The notes: generated by a model from the sequence alone, not told the origin. A stretch of 64,000 nucleotides of DNA from Lysobacter ciconiae (GCF_015209725.1 NZ_CP063656.1:2401001-2465000); one strand, 5' to 3'; shown: positions 8,892 to 18,096, counted from the stretch's first letter. Program-made: numbers and translations.

Positions 8892-9401
8892 ATGTACGCC
8901 ATCCCCCGCGCGCCACGCCGTCTGCTTCCCCTGGTTTTTGCCACCGCGATGTTGATGGCCTCCGCCGCCATGGCGCAGGAACCGGCGCGCATCGAGCAGC
9001 AGATGACGCCCGAGCAGTTCCGCGCGGCCGGCCTGGACCGGCTGGACGCCGCGCAACTGGCCAACCTCAACGACTGGCTGAATCGCACCATGGACATCGA
9101 GGTGACCAAGGCCGCCAAAGCCGCCGAGGAGAAGGTCAACCGCTGGAACCTCGGATTTGGCGGCAGCGCCGCACGCGAGCCGGTGGCGGCGCGGCTGCAG
9201 GGCGTGTTCAACGGATTCGGCAAGGGGCGCAGCTTCACCCTCGACAATGGCCAGGTGTGGCGCCAGACCGACGATTCGACCCTGTACGGCGTGAAGCTCG
9301 AGAACCCGCAGATCCGGATCACCCCGAGCCTGGTCGGCACCGCCTGGTACATGCAGGTCGAGGGCTACGGCAGCCGGGCCAAGGTCGAGCGCGTCGAGTA
9401 A
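8892..9401 (+). CDS. Small secreted protein of unknown function
   Basis: 169 residues. It starts at ATG 8892 with AGGA eleven bases upstream; longer in-frame openings upstream lack a signal peptide. Residues 1-29 form a clear type I signal peptide ending AMA-QE, so the product is periplasmic or secreted. A short helical part (MTPEQFRAAGLDRLDAAQLA, then LNRTMDIEVTKAAKAAEEK) precedes a compact beta-rich domain (about 95-169) with GKGRSFTLDNGQVWRQTDD and WYMQVEGYGSRAKVERVE, a pattern I associate with small Xanthomonadaceae periplasmic proteins. The catalytic or binding role is unknown. It diverges from relA over 66 bases and ends three bases from the convergent hrpA stop. Confidence 0.8.
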   Translation: MYAIPRAPRRLLPLVFATAMLMASAAMAQEPARIEQQMTPEQFRAAGLDRLDAAQLANLNDWLNRTMDIEVTKAAKAAEEKVNRWNLGFGGSAAREPVAARLQGVFNGFGKGRSFTLDNGQVWRQTDDSTLYGVKLENPQIRITPSLVGTAWYMQVEGYGSRAKVERVE

Positions 9402-9404
9402 GCC

Positions 9405-12400
9405 TCACCCGCGCAGCCGGGCCAGCTGCGCGGTCAGTTTCTTGGCGGAGACGCCACGCGTCCCCAGTTCCTGGGCGAACAGCGACACCCGCAACTCCTC
9501 CAGCTGCCAGCGCAGCGCCTGCCATCCGGATTGCTCCAGTTCACCCCGCGCGGCAGCCTCCGCCAGTGCATCGCTGAACGGCGTCAGCTCCAGCATCCGC
9601 GCCTGGTCGCGGGTGGGATCGCGCAGCGCGCGCTCGCCGCGCAAGGCCAGCGCCTTGAGGTAGCGCGGGTACTCCTTGAGCACGTCGGCCGGCACGTCGC
9701 GCAGGAAACCCGCCGGCGTCAGCGCGGCCAGTTGCGCGCGCATGTCGTCCAGATTGCCGCTGGCCCACCCCATCAGGGGCGACTCCAGGCTGGCGCGGGC
9801 GTGCGAGACCGCGGTCAGGATCTCCTCGGCCTGCTGCAGACGCCCCATGGCCTCGCCGAACAGTGCCTTGGCGACCTCGGCACGACGTGCCTCGAATGCC
9901 GCCGGATCGCGGATGCCGGCGACGTCGTTGGCCACCAGGGCGGCGAAGGCGCCATCGACGAGATCCGCGCGCAGACGATCACCTTCCGGCGGTGCCTGCG
10001 TGCGCGGGGCAGCGGCTTCGATCGCGGCGTACAGCAATCCCACCTTGGCCGACACCGGCAGCTGCTTGCGCGCCTGTTTGCGCGCATCACCCAGCGTCAG
10101 CCACAGGAGCCTGCGGACGCCGCCGGGATGCGCGCGCTCGGCCTTCGCGCGGTCCGCGTGGACCTGCAGGGAGACACTGTCGCCGTCATCGTGCAGCGCC
10201 GGGAACGCCGGCATCCCCGCGACCCCCGGAACGCTGGCGGGGATCGGTTCGTCGGGAAAGCGCACCAGGCCGCGCTGGCCCATGCCCTTGGCTGCGCGTG
10301 CGGCAAAAGCCCTGGCCGCGCGCTCGCCGAAGCGGGAACGGAGCTCCTGCAGGTCGCGCGACTCGGCCAGCACCACGTCGGCACCACGCTGGCACTCGTC
10401 CTCAGCGTCCAAAAGGCGCAGGTTGACGCGCAGGTGCGGCTCAAGCGCCGACTCGTCGAGTTCTCCGGCCTCCAGCGCGCTGCCGGTGACCTTGCCGAGG
10501 AAGCGCGCGAGCACCTCCGTCATCGGCGCGTCCTGTGGGTCGGGAAACGCTTCAAGGAAGGCGCGGGCGAAATCCGGCGCGGGCACGTAGTTGCGCCGCT
10601 GCGCCTTGGGCAGGGCGCGGATCAGCGCGGTTGCCTTGTCTTCCACCAGCCCCGGCACCAGCCATCCCAAGCGCACCGGATCGAGCGCATTGAGCAGGTG
10701 CAGCGGCACCGACACGGTCATCCCGTCGTCGAGCGCGCCCGGCTCGAAGCGGTAGCTGACCGCCAATTGCACGCTGCCCAGCGAAATGGATGACGGGAAG
10801 CGGCGACCGTCGGTGCTGTCGCCGACCATCAGGTCATCCAGCGTCCACTCCAGCGCGGCCTTCTGCGGGGCGGGCAGGCGGGCGTACCAGGCATCCAGTG
10901 CCTGCGCGTTGTGGACATCGGGGGGCAGGCGCTGCAGGTACCACTCGGCCATCCACGCCTCATCCACCACCAGCCCGGCGCGACGCTGCTTGGCTTCCTC
11001 CTCCAGCGCCTTCTCCAGGGTCGCCAGATTGCGCTGCAGGAACACGCTGCGGGTGTTGATCTCGCCGGTCACCAGGGCGTCGCGGGCGAAGATCACCCGG
11101 CTCTCCTCCGGATACAGCGCGCCGTAGTGCACTGGCCGCTTGGGTGCGAGCACCAGGCCGAACAGGCTGACCTGCTCGCTGCCCAGCACCTTGCCCTGCG
11201 AGCGCGCCCAGCGCGGATGGTGATGGCGGCGCGCCAGCAGGTGCGGCAATTCGTCGATGACCCAGCCCGGCTCGATCGCGGCGTTGGTCATCGCCCACAA
11301 CTGGGCCGTATCCAGCAGCGTCGCCGACAACACCCACGGCGGCGGTCGCCGTGCCAGCGCCGATCCGGGAAACAGCTGGAAGCGGCGACCGCGCGGGCCT
11401 TCGTAGCCACCGGATTTGCGATCAACGACCCTGCGCTCGCCCGGCTTGGGCGTCGCCGCAGGCTGTGGCGCGTCGGCCGGTTTGATGCGGTGACCGATCT
11501 GGGTCGGCAGGCCGGCGATGAGCGCACGGTGCAAGAGCGCGTAGGCGCCGCGGTTCAGGCGTTCCGCTTCACTACCCTCAGCTGTCGGCGCCATCTGGCC
11601 GCCCCCTTCCGTGGCCGACGGATCAACCGGCGGGCGACCGCCGCGGCGACGCCGCCTCGCGCGTGGCGCCGGAGTGGACGCTGACACCGCGGTCTTGTCC
11701 TTGCGTCCGGTGCCGCCAGCGACGACGGCCGACGCGCCCGGATCCCAGCCCAGTTCGACCGCCATCAACTTCAGCTGGCGGTGCAGTTCGCGCCATTCGC
11801 GCATGCGCAGGAAGCCGAGGAAGTGCTTCTCGCACCAGCGTCGGAGCTGCGACTGGGTGGACGCCTCATGCGCGTCCTGGTAGGCGTCCCAGAGCTTGAG
11901 GATGCCGGCGAACTCGGACGCCGGATCGGCGAACACGGCATGCGCGTTGTCCGCCGCCGCGCGCTGGTCGGCCGGGCGCTCGCGCGGGTCCTGGATGCCC
12001 AGGAAGGAGGCAATCGCGAGCATCTCGCGCATGCAGCCGTGGGCATTGGCGGCCACCAGCATCCGCGCCAGCTTCACGTCCACCGGCATGCGCGCCATCA
12101 GCCGCCCGACTGCGGTCAGCTTGCGCCGCTCATCGACCGCGCCGAGCTCGACCAGTTGCCGCCAGCCGTCGGCAATCGCGCGGGTATCGGGTGGCTCCAG
12201 GAACGGGAACTGCTCGATGTCGCCCAGGCCCAGCGACAGCATGCGCAGGATCACGCCGGCCAGCGCGGCGCGGTGGATCTCCGGGTCGGTGTATTCCGGG
12301 CGCGAGTCGAAGTCCGCCTCGCTGTAGAGCCGGTAGCAGATGCCGTCCGACACCCGCCCGCAGCGACCCTTGCGCTGGTTGGCGCTGGCCTGGCTGATCG

Positions 12401-13616
12401 GCTCGATGTGCAGCCGGTCCAGTTTGCTGCGTGGGCTGTAGCGCTTGACCCTTGCCAGCCCCGGATCGACCACGTAGCCGATCCGCGGCACGGTCAACGA
12501 GGTCTCGGCGACGTTCGTGGCCAGCACGATCCGGCGCTGGGTCCCGGGCTTGAACACCCGGTCCTGGTCGCGCACCGACAGCCGCGCGTACAGCGGCAGC
12601 ACCTCGGTGTGGCGGTATTTGCGCGCCTCCAGCGCCCGGTGGGCGTCGCGGATCTCGCGCTCGCCGGGCAGGAACACCAGCACGTCGCCGCGCGGATCCT
12701 CGCGGCTGATCTCATCGCAGGCGGCGACAATGCCGTCATTGATCGTGCGCTCGCCGTCTCGCGCCGCGGCACCATCCCCGGTCTCGCCGCCGCCTTCCAG
12801 CGGGCGGTAACGCACCGCCACCGGATAGCCGCGCCCTTCGACATCGACCACCGGCGCGTTGTCGAAATGCGCCGAGAAGCGCGCGGTGTCGATCGTCGCC
12901 GAGGTCACGATGACCTTCAGGTCCGGCCGCTTGCGCAGCAGCTGCTTGAGATACCCCAGCAGGAAGTCGATGTTGAGGCTGCGCTCGTGCGCCTCGTCGA
13001 TCAGGATCGTGTCGTAGCGCGACAGCCAGCGATCCGACTGGATCTCCGCCAGCAGGATGCCGTCGGTCATGAACTTGATCGCGGTGTCGTCGCCGACGTT
13101 CTCGCTGAAGCGGACCTGGAAGCCGACGGTGGTCCCCAGCGGCGTGTTGAGTTCTTCGGCGACGCGCTTGGCCACCGCGCGCGCGGCAATCCGTCGCGGC
13201 TGGGTGCACCCGATCATGCCCGCCGCCCCGCGCCCTGCCGCCAGACACAGCTTGGGCAACTGGGTGGTCTTGCCCGAGCCCGTCTCGCCGGCGACCACGA
13301 TCACTTGGTGCTTGCCGATCAGCTCGACGATGCGCTCGGCCTGGCTGGCAATCGGCAGAGACGGGTCGACCGGTGCGCGCGGCAGGGTTGCGGCCCGCGC
13401 CTCGCGGCGGGCGATCGAGTCCTTCAGCGCATCCTCAAAACGCGTCTGCAGCGCCGCATCGGCCGGGGCATTGCGCCAGCGCGACCACAGCCCGTGCAAG
13501 CGCCCGCGATCCCGGGTCAGGGCGGCGTCGATGTTGCGACGCGCGGCATCGACCCCTGCGGCCGCCGGGCTGCGGGGTCGTGACGCGGCGTTGCCATGGG
13601 AGTTGCTACGGTTCAT
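9405..13616 (-). CDS. hrpA: ATP-dependent RNA helicase HrpA
   Basis: 1403-residue DEAH-box helicase, near the usual length of about 1300 residues. Motif I is GETGSGKT (110-118) and motif II is DEAH (207-210). SAT (239-241), TNVAETSLT (367-375) and QRKGRCGR (414-421) complete the helicase core. Winged-helix/HA2 domains and the long HrpA-specific DUF3418-like C-terminus follow. The protein is thought to act on structured RNA and stalled ribosomes. An unusual feature is a low-complexity linker at about residues 628-687, rich in Ala, Gly, Pro and Arg and including the basic run RARRRRRGGR, which separates the helicase core from the C-terminal half. The gene stands alone between convergent 8892-9401 and divergent dps. 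Confidence 0.95.
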   Translation of the reverse strand: MNRSNSHGNAASRPRSPAAAGVDAARRNIDAALTRDRGRLHGLWSRWRNAPADAALQTRFEDALKDSIARREARAATLPRAPVDPSLPIASQAERIVELIGKHQVIVVAGETGSGKTTQLPKLCLAAGRGAAGMIGCTQPRRIAARAVAKRVAEELNTPLGTTVGFQVRFSENVGDDTAIKFMTDGILLAEIQSDRWLSRYDTILIDEAHERSLNIDFLLGYLKQLLRKRPDLKVIVTSATIDTARFSAHFDNAPVVDVEGRGYPVAVRYRPLEGGGETGDGAAARDGERTINDGIVAACDEISREDPRGDVLVFLPGEREIRDAHRALEARKYRHTEVLPLYARLSVRDQDRVFKPGTQRRIVLATNVAETSLTVPRIGYVVDPGLARVKRYSPRSKLDRLHIEPISQASANQRKGRCGRVSDGICYRLYSEADFDSRPEYTDPEIHRAALAGVILRMLSLGLGDIEQFPFLEPPDTRAIADGWRQLVELGAVDERRKLTAVGRLMARMPVDVKLARMLVAANAHGCMREMLAIASFLGIQDPRERPADQRAAADNAHAVFADPASEFAGILKLWDAYQDAHEASTQSQLRRWCEKHFLGFLRMREWRELHRQLKLMAVELGWDPGASAVVAGGTGRKDKTAVSASTPAPRARRRRRGGRPPVDPSATEGGGQMAPTAEGSEAERLNRGAYALLHRALIAGLPTQIGHRIKPADAPQPAATPKPGERRVVDRKSGGYEGPRGRRFQLFPGSALARRPPPWVLSATLLDTAQLWAMTNAAIEPGWVIDELPHLLARRHHHPRWARSQGKVLGSEQVSLFGLVLAPKRPVHYGALYPEESRVIFARDALVTGEINTRSVFLQRNLATLEKALEEEAKQRRAGLVVDEAWMAEWYLQRLPPDVHNAQALDAWYARLPAPQKAALEWTLDDLMVGDSTDGRRFPSSISLGSVQLAVSYRFEPGALDDGMTVSVPLHLLNALDPVRLGWLVPGLVEDKATALIRALPKAQRRNYVPAPDFARAFLEAFPDPQDAPMTEVLARFLGKVTGSALEAGELDESALEPHLRVNLRLLDAEDECQRGADVVLAESRDLQELRSRFGERAARAFAARAAKGMGQRGLVRFPDEPIPASVPGVAGMPAFPALHDDGDSVSLQVHADRAKAERAHPGGVRRLLWLTLGDARKQARKQLPVSAKVGLLYAAIEAAAPRTQAPPEGDRLRADLVDGAFAALVANDVAGIRDPAAFEARRAEVAKALFGEAMGRLQQAEEILTAVSHARASLESPLMGWASGNLDDMRAQLAALTPAGFLRDVPADVLKEYPRYLKALALRGERALRDPTRDQARMLELTPFSDALAEAAARGELEQSGWQALRWQLEELRVSLFAQELGTRGVSAKKLTAQLARLRG

Positions 13617-13699
13617 CGGGTTGATTCAAAGAAACAGCACAGTGGGGTGTCACGCGACGCGCCATTGTCATCGCACTGATCGATCAAAGGAGAACCTCA

Positions 13700-14290
13700 G
13701 TGGCCAAGTCCGCACCGGTTGCAACGAAGAAGACACCCGATTCCGCCATCAAGGCCAAGAGCGCGAGCAAGCGGCCCAGTCCGGTCGCATCCCCGGCGAA
13801 GGGCTCAGGCGCCCCACCGGTGGATATCGGGATGAGCAGCACCGATCGCAAGAACGTCGCCGACGGCCTGTCCCACTTCCTCGCCGACGCCTACACGCTG
13901 TACCTGAAGACGCACAACTTCCACTGGAACGTCACCGGTCCGATGTTCAACACCTTGCACGTGATGTTCGAGACCCAGTACGCCGAGCAGTGGGTGGCCC
14001 TGGACGAGATCGCCGAGCGCATCCGCGCGCTGGGCTTCAACGCACCGGGTTCCTACGCCGAGTTCACCAAGCTCTCCTCGATCCGCGAGGAACCCGGCCT
14101 GGCCGATACCGCCGACTGGCGCGAGATGGTACGCCAGCTCACCGTCGGCAACGAGGCGGTCTGCCGCACGGCACGCTCGGTGCTCTCCACCGCCGATGAC
14201 GCCAGCGACGATCCGACCGTCGACCTGCTGACCCAGCGCCTGCATACCCACGAGAAGTACGCCTGGATGCTGCGCTCGCTGCTGCAGTAA
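13700..14290 (+). CDS. dps: Dps-type DNA-binding ferritin, with basic N-terminal tail
   Basis: The start is GTG 13700, fixed by AAAGGAG at 13686-13692. The product has 196 residues, longer than E. coli Dps (167), because of a roughly 45-residue Lys/Ala/Ser/Pro-rich tail likely to bind DNA. The ferritin-like body carries the inter-subunit ferroxidase pattern KTHNFHWNVTGPMF followed by TQYAEQWVALDEIAERIRALG. The family forms 12-mers that oxidise and store iron and protect DNA in stationary phase or oxidative stress. It is divergent from hrpA over 83 bases and is followed by a rho-independent terminator at 14311, so it is probably monocistronic. Confidence 0.93.
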   Translation: MAKSAPVATKKTPDSAIKAKSASKRPSPVASPAKGSGAPPVDIGMSSTDRKNVADGLSHFLADAYTLYLKTHNFHWNVTGPMFNTLHVMFETQYAEQWVALDEIAERIRALGFNAPGSYAEFTKLSSIREEPGLADTADWREMVRQLTVGNEAVCRTARSVLSTADDASDDPTVDLLTQRLHTHEKYAWMLRSLLQ

Positions 14291-14310
14291 GCGCAGCACC
14301 TGAAAATCAG

Positions 14311-14346
14311 CCCCCGGCCGTGTTGAAAGCGTCCGGGGGTATTTTA
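14311..14346 (+). terminator. Rho-independent terminator after dps
   Basis: A seven-base GC stem, CCCCCGG (14311-14317) with CCGGGGG (14333-14339), has a 15-base loop and is followed by TATTTTAT. It lies 20 bases after the dps stop. The loop is longer than ideal, so efficiency is uncertain. Confidence 0.65.
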
Positions 14347-14412
14347 TGGTCTCTTCCCGCATCGGACGGGGGAAAGGGCGGCCCCAGCCGTGTGGCCTGA
14401 GCGGCTGGGCAC

Positions 14413-14502
14413 CGGGAGTGAATGCCCTTGGTGCGAATGTCCCCCGGCACCGATGAGGCCGGTGCCTCCTCCTTTATTTCGCACCAAGGGCATTCACTCC
14501 CG
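14413..14502 (+). repeat. Structured palindromic repeat, copy 1
   Basis: A perfect 25-base inverted repeat: left arm 14413-14437, right arm 14478-14502. The 40-base interior holds a second hairpin (GGCACCG at 14446-14452 with CGGTGCC at 14459-14465). The bases at the inner ends of the arms and in the loop (GCGAATGTCC on one side, CCTCCTCCTTTATTTCGC on the other) recur in copy 2, while the arms differ in sequence yet remain self-complementary. No ORF of note lies inside. It could be a REP/MITE-like element or a structured RNA; the family is unknown to me. Confidence 0.85.
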
Positions 14503-14548
14503 CCTTTGCAGCATCGCGATGGTTCCCAGTACCGACAAGACCTGCCGT

Positions 14549-14639
14549 GCGGCCTGCAGACCTTCGGGGCGAAATAAAGGAGGAGGGACCCGCCGCAGGC
14601 GGGGCCGGAGGACATTCGCCCCGGAGGTCTGCAGGCCGC
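14549..14639 (-). repeat. Structured palindromic repeat, copy 2 (inverted relative to copy 1)
   Basis: Arms 14549-14573 and 14615-14639 are complementary over 25 bases with one mismatch, which would be a G-U pair in RNA. Read on the minus strand it shows the same order as copy 1: arm, GCGAATGTCC, an inner hairpin (about 9 positions with one mismatch, TGC loop), CCTCCTCCTTTATTTCGC, arm. The two copies lie 46 bases apart in opposite orientation, between dps and recQ. The gene-free stretch 14291-14684 otherwise holds only the dps terminator, a small hairpin (CCCAGCCG 14383-14390 with CGGCTGGG 14402-14409) and the short recQ upstream region. Confidence 0.85.
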
Positions 14640-14684
14640 GGTCAAGGGGTCAGCGCGAGACTGCCACTTGCTACCCTGTGCCGC

Positions 14685-16511
14685 ATGAACGACGCCGCCC
14701 TCGACCTGCTCCGCACCACCTTTGGACACCCCGATTTCCGCGGCGAGCAGGCCGCGATCATTGACTGTCTGGTCAAGGGCGACGACGCCCTGGTGCTGAT
14801 GCCGACCGGCGGCGGCAAGTCGTTGTGCTACCAGTTGCCGGCGATGCTGCGAGAGGGCTGCGGAATCGTGGTCTCGCCGCTGATCGCGCTGATGCAGGAC
14901 CAGGTCGAAGCGCTGCTCCAGCTCGGCGTGCGCGCCGCCTACCTCAACTCGACCCTGGACGCCGCCACCGCTGCCGACGTGGAGCGCCGCTTGCTCGACG
15001 GCGAGCTGGACCTGCTCTACGTCGCTCCCGAGCGCTTGCTATCGGGGCGCTGCATGAACCTCATCGACCGCGCCCATGCCGGCGGCGGCATCGCCCTGTT
15101 CGCCATTGATGAGGCGCATTGCGTGTCCCAGTGGGGGCATGATTTCCGCCGCGAGTACCGCGAGCTGACCGTGCTCCACGAGCGCTGGCCCGACGTGCCG
15201 CGCATCGCCCTGACCGCCACCGCCGACGAGCCGACCCGGCTGGAGATTGCCGAGCGCCTGGCGCTGGAGGATGCACGCCAGTTCGTCAGCTCCTTCGACC
15301 GTCCCAACATCCGCTACCGGGTGGCGCAGAAGGATGGCAGCGGCCAGCGCGCCCTACTCGACTTCCTTGCCGGCCACCGCGGCGAGAGCGGCATCGTCTA
15401 TGCCTTCTCGCGCAAGCGCGTGGAGAAAACCGCCGAACAACTGTGCGAGGCCGGCGTCAACGCGCTCGCCTACCACGCCGGAATGCCCGCCGAGGTCCGT
15501 GCGGCCAACCAGCGCCGCTTCCTGCAGGAAGACGGCATCGTGATGGTCGCCACGATCGCCTTCGGCATGGGCATCGACAAGCCGGACGTGCGCTTTGTCG
15601 CCCACGTCGACCTGCCCAAGTCGGTCGAGGGCTACTACCAGGAGACCGGTCGCGCCGGTCGCGATGGCCAGCCCGCCGAGGCCTGGCTCAATTACGGGCT
15701 GGGCGACGTGGTCAACCTGAGCATGCTGATCAAGCAGGGCGATGCCAGCGAGGAGCGCAAGCTGCTGGAGCTGCGCAAGCTCGACGCGCTGCTGGGCTAC
15801 TGCGAGTCCACCCAATGCCGGCGACAGGCGCTGCTGGGCTGGTTCGCTGAGGAGCATCCCGGCAACTGCGGCAACTGCGACAACTGCCTGCAGCCGCCGG
15901 AGAGCTGGGACGGCACCGAGGTCGCGCGCAAGGCGCTGTCGTGCGTGTTCCGCACTGGCCAGCGGTTCGGCGCGGGGCACGTCATTGATGTGCTGCGCGG
16001 CGTGCCAACCGACAAGGTCGCCCAGCACGGCCACGAGAAACTGAGCACCTGGGGCATCGGCACCCATCTCGACACACGCCAGTGGAGCAGCGTGTTCCGC
16101 CAGCTGGTCGCATCCGGCCTGCTGGCGGCCAATCACGAGCGCCACGGCGCCCTGTACCTGACCAGCAAGGCCGGACCGGTGCTGAAGGGCGAACAGACCC
16201 TGCGCCTGCGCCGCGATGCGCCCAAGCCGGCCGGCCGACGCGGGCGCACGGGCTCCGCGCCGCCACCGATGGACCTGGCGCCCGAAGCGGCCAGCCGTTT
16301 CCGTTCCCTGCGCGGCTGGCGCGCGGAATTGGCCAAGGAGCAGAACGTGCCGGCGTACGTGATCTTCCACGACGCCACCCTGCGCGAAATCGCGGAAAGC
16401 GACCCGGCCGACCTCGACGAACTGGGCCGCATTGCCGGTATTGGTACCAGCAAGCTGGAGCGTTACGGCGAGGCGGTGCTGCAGCAACTATTGGACTGCG
16501 ACGTGGCCTGA
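14685..16511 (+). CDS. recQ: ATP-dependent DNA helicase RecQ
   Basis: 608 residues from ATG 14685 (MNDAALDLLRTTFGHPDF matches the family start). The frame is open further upstream, but that extension would run through the palindromic repeat and is rejected. Motif I MPTGGGKS (39-46), motif II DEAH (142-145), the aromatic-rich loop CVSQWGHDFR and motif VI YYQETGRAGRDG form the 3'-5' helicase core. The RQC zinc site is CRRQALLGWFAEE followed by CGNCDNC. The C-terminal HRDC domain (ASRFRSLRGWRAELAKEQ to the end) is present. RecQ unwinds duplex, fork and G4 DNA in RecF-type recombination. It is monocistronic and followed by the oppositely oriented tRNA-Lys. Confidence 0.95.
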   Translation: MNDAALDLLRTTFGHPDFRGEQAAIIDCLVKGDDALVLMPTGGGKSLCYQLPAMLREGCGIVVSPLIALMQDQVEALLQLGVRAAYLNSTLDAATAADVERRLLDGELDLLYVAPERLLSGRCMNLIDRAHAGGGIALFAIDEAHCVSQWGHDFRREYRELTVLHERWPDVPRIALTATADEPTRLEIAERLALEDARQFVSSFDRPNIRYRVAQKDGSGQRALLDFLAGHRGESGIVYAFSRKRVEKTAEQLCEAGVNALAYHAGMPAEVRAANQRRFLQEDGIVMVATIAFGMGIDKPDVRFVAHVDLPKSVEGYYQETGRAGRDGQPAEAWLNYGLGDVVNLSMLIKQGDASEERKLLELRKLDALLGYCESTQCRRQALLGWFAEEHPGNCGNCDNCLQPPESWDGTEVARKALSCVFRTGQRFGAGHVIDVLRGVPTDKVAQHGHEKLSTWGIGTHLDTRQWSSVFRQLVASGLLAANHERHGALYLTSKAGPVLKGEQTLRLRRDAPKPAGRRGRTGSAPPPMDLAPEAASRFRSLRGWRAELAKEQNVPAYVIFHDATLREIAESDPADLDELGRIAGIGTSKLERYGEAVLQQLLDCDVA

Positions 16512-16551
16512 GGACGGGCCGCGCGAGATGCGTCCGCGTCGACCTCTGAAA

Positions 16552-16627
16552 TGGTGGGCCGTGATGGATTCGAACCATCGACCAGCGGATTAAAAGTCCG
16601 ATGCTCTACCGACTGAGCTAACGGCCC
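16552..16627 (-). tRNA. tRNA-Lys (anticodon TTT)
   Basis: A 76-base cloverleaf. The acceptor stem pairs GGGCCGT with ACGGCCC. The D-loop region is AGCTCAGTCGGTAGAGC, the anticodon loop CTTTTAA with anticodon TTT, and the T arm GGTTCGAATCC. Discriminator A and an encoded CCA (16552-16554 on the complement) are present. Reads AAA/AAG. Confidence 0.97.
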
Positions 16628-16724
16628 ACAGTCCCGGCGTTGCGCCGGGGGCGTGAATTCTAACGCAAGTACGCGGAGCTGTGCGGCGACACCGGATCGG
16701 AAAGTGAATCCTTCGCGCTGCGCT

Positions 16725-17417
16725 TCAGACGTAGCGTGTCGGGTCGGCGATCCCCGCGGCGGCAAACCCGTCCGCACGCAGGCGGCATGCGTCGCAGTGG
16801 CCACACGCGCGGCCGGCATCATCGGCCAGGTAACACGACACGGTGGCGGCGAAATCCACTCCCAGCCGCACGCCCTCGCGGGCGATGTCCGCCTTGCTGA
16901 GGTGCTGCAGCGGCGCGTGCACGCGGATACCGGCGCCTTCCACGCCGGCCTTGGTCGCAAGATTGGCGAGCCGCTCGAAGGCGCTGATGAACTCGGGGCG
17001 GCAGTCCGGATAGCCCGAATAGTCCACCGCGTTGACGCCGCAGAACAGGTCGGCCGAACCCAGAACCTCCGCCCAGCCCAGCGCCACCGACAGCATGATG
17101 GTGTTGCGCGCCGGCACGTAGGTCACCGGAATGGCCTCGTCGCCCGCGACCTCGTCCAGCGGCACATCGATGTCATCGGTCAGCGCCGATCCGCCGATGC
17201 TGCGCAGATCGATGCGCACGGTCTTGTGGGCGATCGCCCCCTGCTGGGCCGCCACGCGCGCCGCGGCCTCGAGCTCCGACGTATGGCGCTGACCGTAGTC
17301 CACGCTCAGCGCGTACGGCGCGAAGCCCTGCTCGCGCGCCATGGCGATGACCACCGCAGAGTCCATGCCGCCGGAGACCAGGACGACCGCTTTTTTCTTG
17401 TCCGATGACCCGTGCAT
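16725..17417 (-). CDS. queC: 7-cyano-7-deazaguanine synthase QueC
   Basis: 230 residues from ATG 17417 (MHGSSDKKKAVVLVSGG), one base after the queE stop. The N-type ATP pyrophosphatase signature SGGMDS is at residues 15-20. Zinc ligands are at the C-terminus, in SCYLADDAGRACGHCDACRLR. QueC converts 7-carboxy-7-deazaguanine and ammonia to preQ0 with ATP, a step in queuosine tRNA modification. It is co-transcribed with queE, which makes its substrate. An in-frame ATG at 17438 inside the queE end is a less likely start. Confidence 0.95.
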   Translation of the reverse strand: MHGSSDKKKAVVLVSGGMDSAVVIAMAREQGFAPYALSVDYGQRHTSELEAAARVAAQQGAIAHKTVRIDLRSIGGSALTDDIDVPLDEVAGDEAIPVTYVPARNTIMLSVALGWAEVLGSADLFCGVNAVDYSGYPDCRPEFISAFERLANLATKAGVEGAGIRVHAPLQHLSKADIAREGVRLGVDFAATVSCYLADDAGRACGHCDACRLRADGFAAAGIADPTRYV

Positions 17418-17418
17418 G

Positions 17419-18096
17419 TCAGCGCCCCGGCTCGTCATCCCAGAGGATCTTGTGCAACTGAAGCTGGAAGCGGACCGGCAGCCGGTCGGCGACGATCCAG
17501 TCCGCCAGATCGCGCGCACTGACCTGGTTGAAGCTGGGCGAGAACATGACGTCGCAGATCGCGGTCAATCCATGCTCCTCGACGATGCCGCGCGCCCAGT
17601 CGTAGTCCTCGCGCGAGCAGATCACGAACTTGACCTGGTCGTTGGCCGTCAGCTCGCCGATGTTGCTCCACAGGTTGCGCGCGACCTCCGCGGATCCGGG
17701 CGTCTTCAGGTCAAGCACGCGGGACACGCGTGTATCGACCGGACCAATGTCGATCGAGCCGGAGGTTTCCAGTGACACCTCGTAACCCGCATCGCACAGG
17801 CGCTTCAGCAGTCCGATGCAACGCTTCTGCGCGAGTGGTTCACCACCGGTGACACAGACATGACGCACTCCATGCCGCGCGACCTCGGCCAGGATGGCGT
17901 CGAACTCCCACCACTGCCCACCATGGAACGCATACGCGGTATCGCAGTACTGGCAGCGCAGCGGGCAGCCGGTCAGGCGCACGAACACGGTCGGCCAGCC
18001 GATGCTGCGCGACTCGCCCTGCAGGGACAGGAAAATCTCGGTCAGGCGCAGGCGATCAGGCGCGACCACGCCCGGTTCTGAAGCAACAGGATTCAT
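17419..18096 (-). CDS. queE: 7-carboxy-7-deazaguanine synthase QueE (radical SAM)
   Basis: 225 residues. The cluster-binding motif has the standard spacing CX3CX2C in GCPLRCQYC, followed by DTAYAFHGGQWWEF. GGEPLAQK is the radical-SAM glycine motif. It rearranges 6-carboxy-tetrahydropterin to 7-carboxy-7-deazaguanine in the queuosine pathway. It lies directly upstream of queC and 43 bases downstream of cpoB in the same direction, so it may be read from the tol-pal transcript. Confidence 0.95.
   Translation of the reverse strand: MNPVASEPGVVAPDRLRLTEIFLSLQGESRSIGWPTVFVRLTGCPLRCQYCDTAYAFHGGQWWEFDAILAEVARHGVRHVCVTGGEPLAQKRCIGLLKRLCDAGYEVSLETSGSIDIGPVDTRVSRVLDLKTPGSAEVARNLWSNIGELTANDQVKFVICSREDYDWARGIVEEHGLTAICDVMFSPSFNQVSARDLADWIVADRLPVRFQLQLHKILWDDEPGR

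Noticed and set aside
14547..14684. N-terminal extension of recQ
   Set aside because: It would translate the palindromic repeat; ATG 14685 begins the canonical RecQ sequence.
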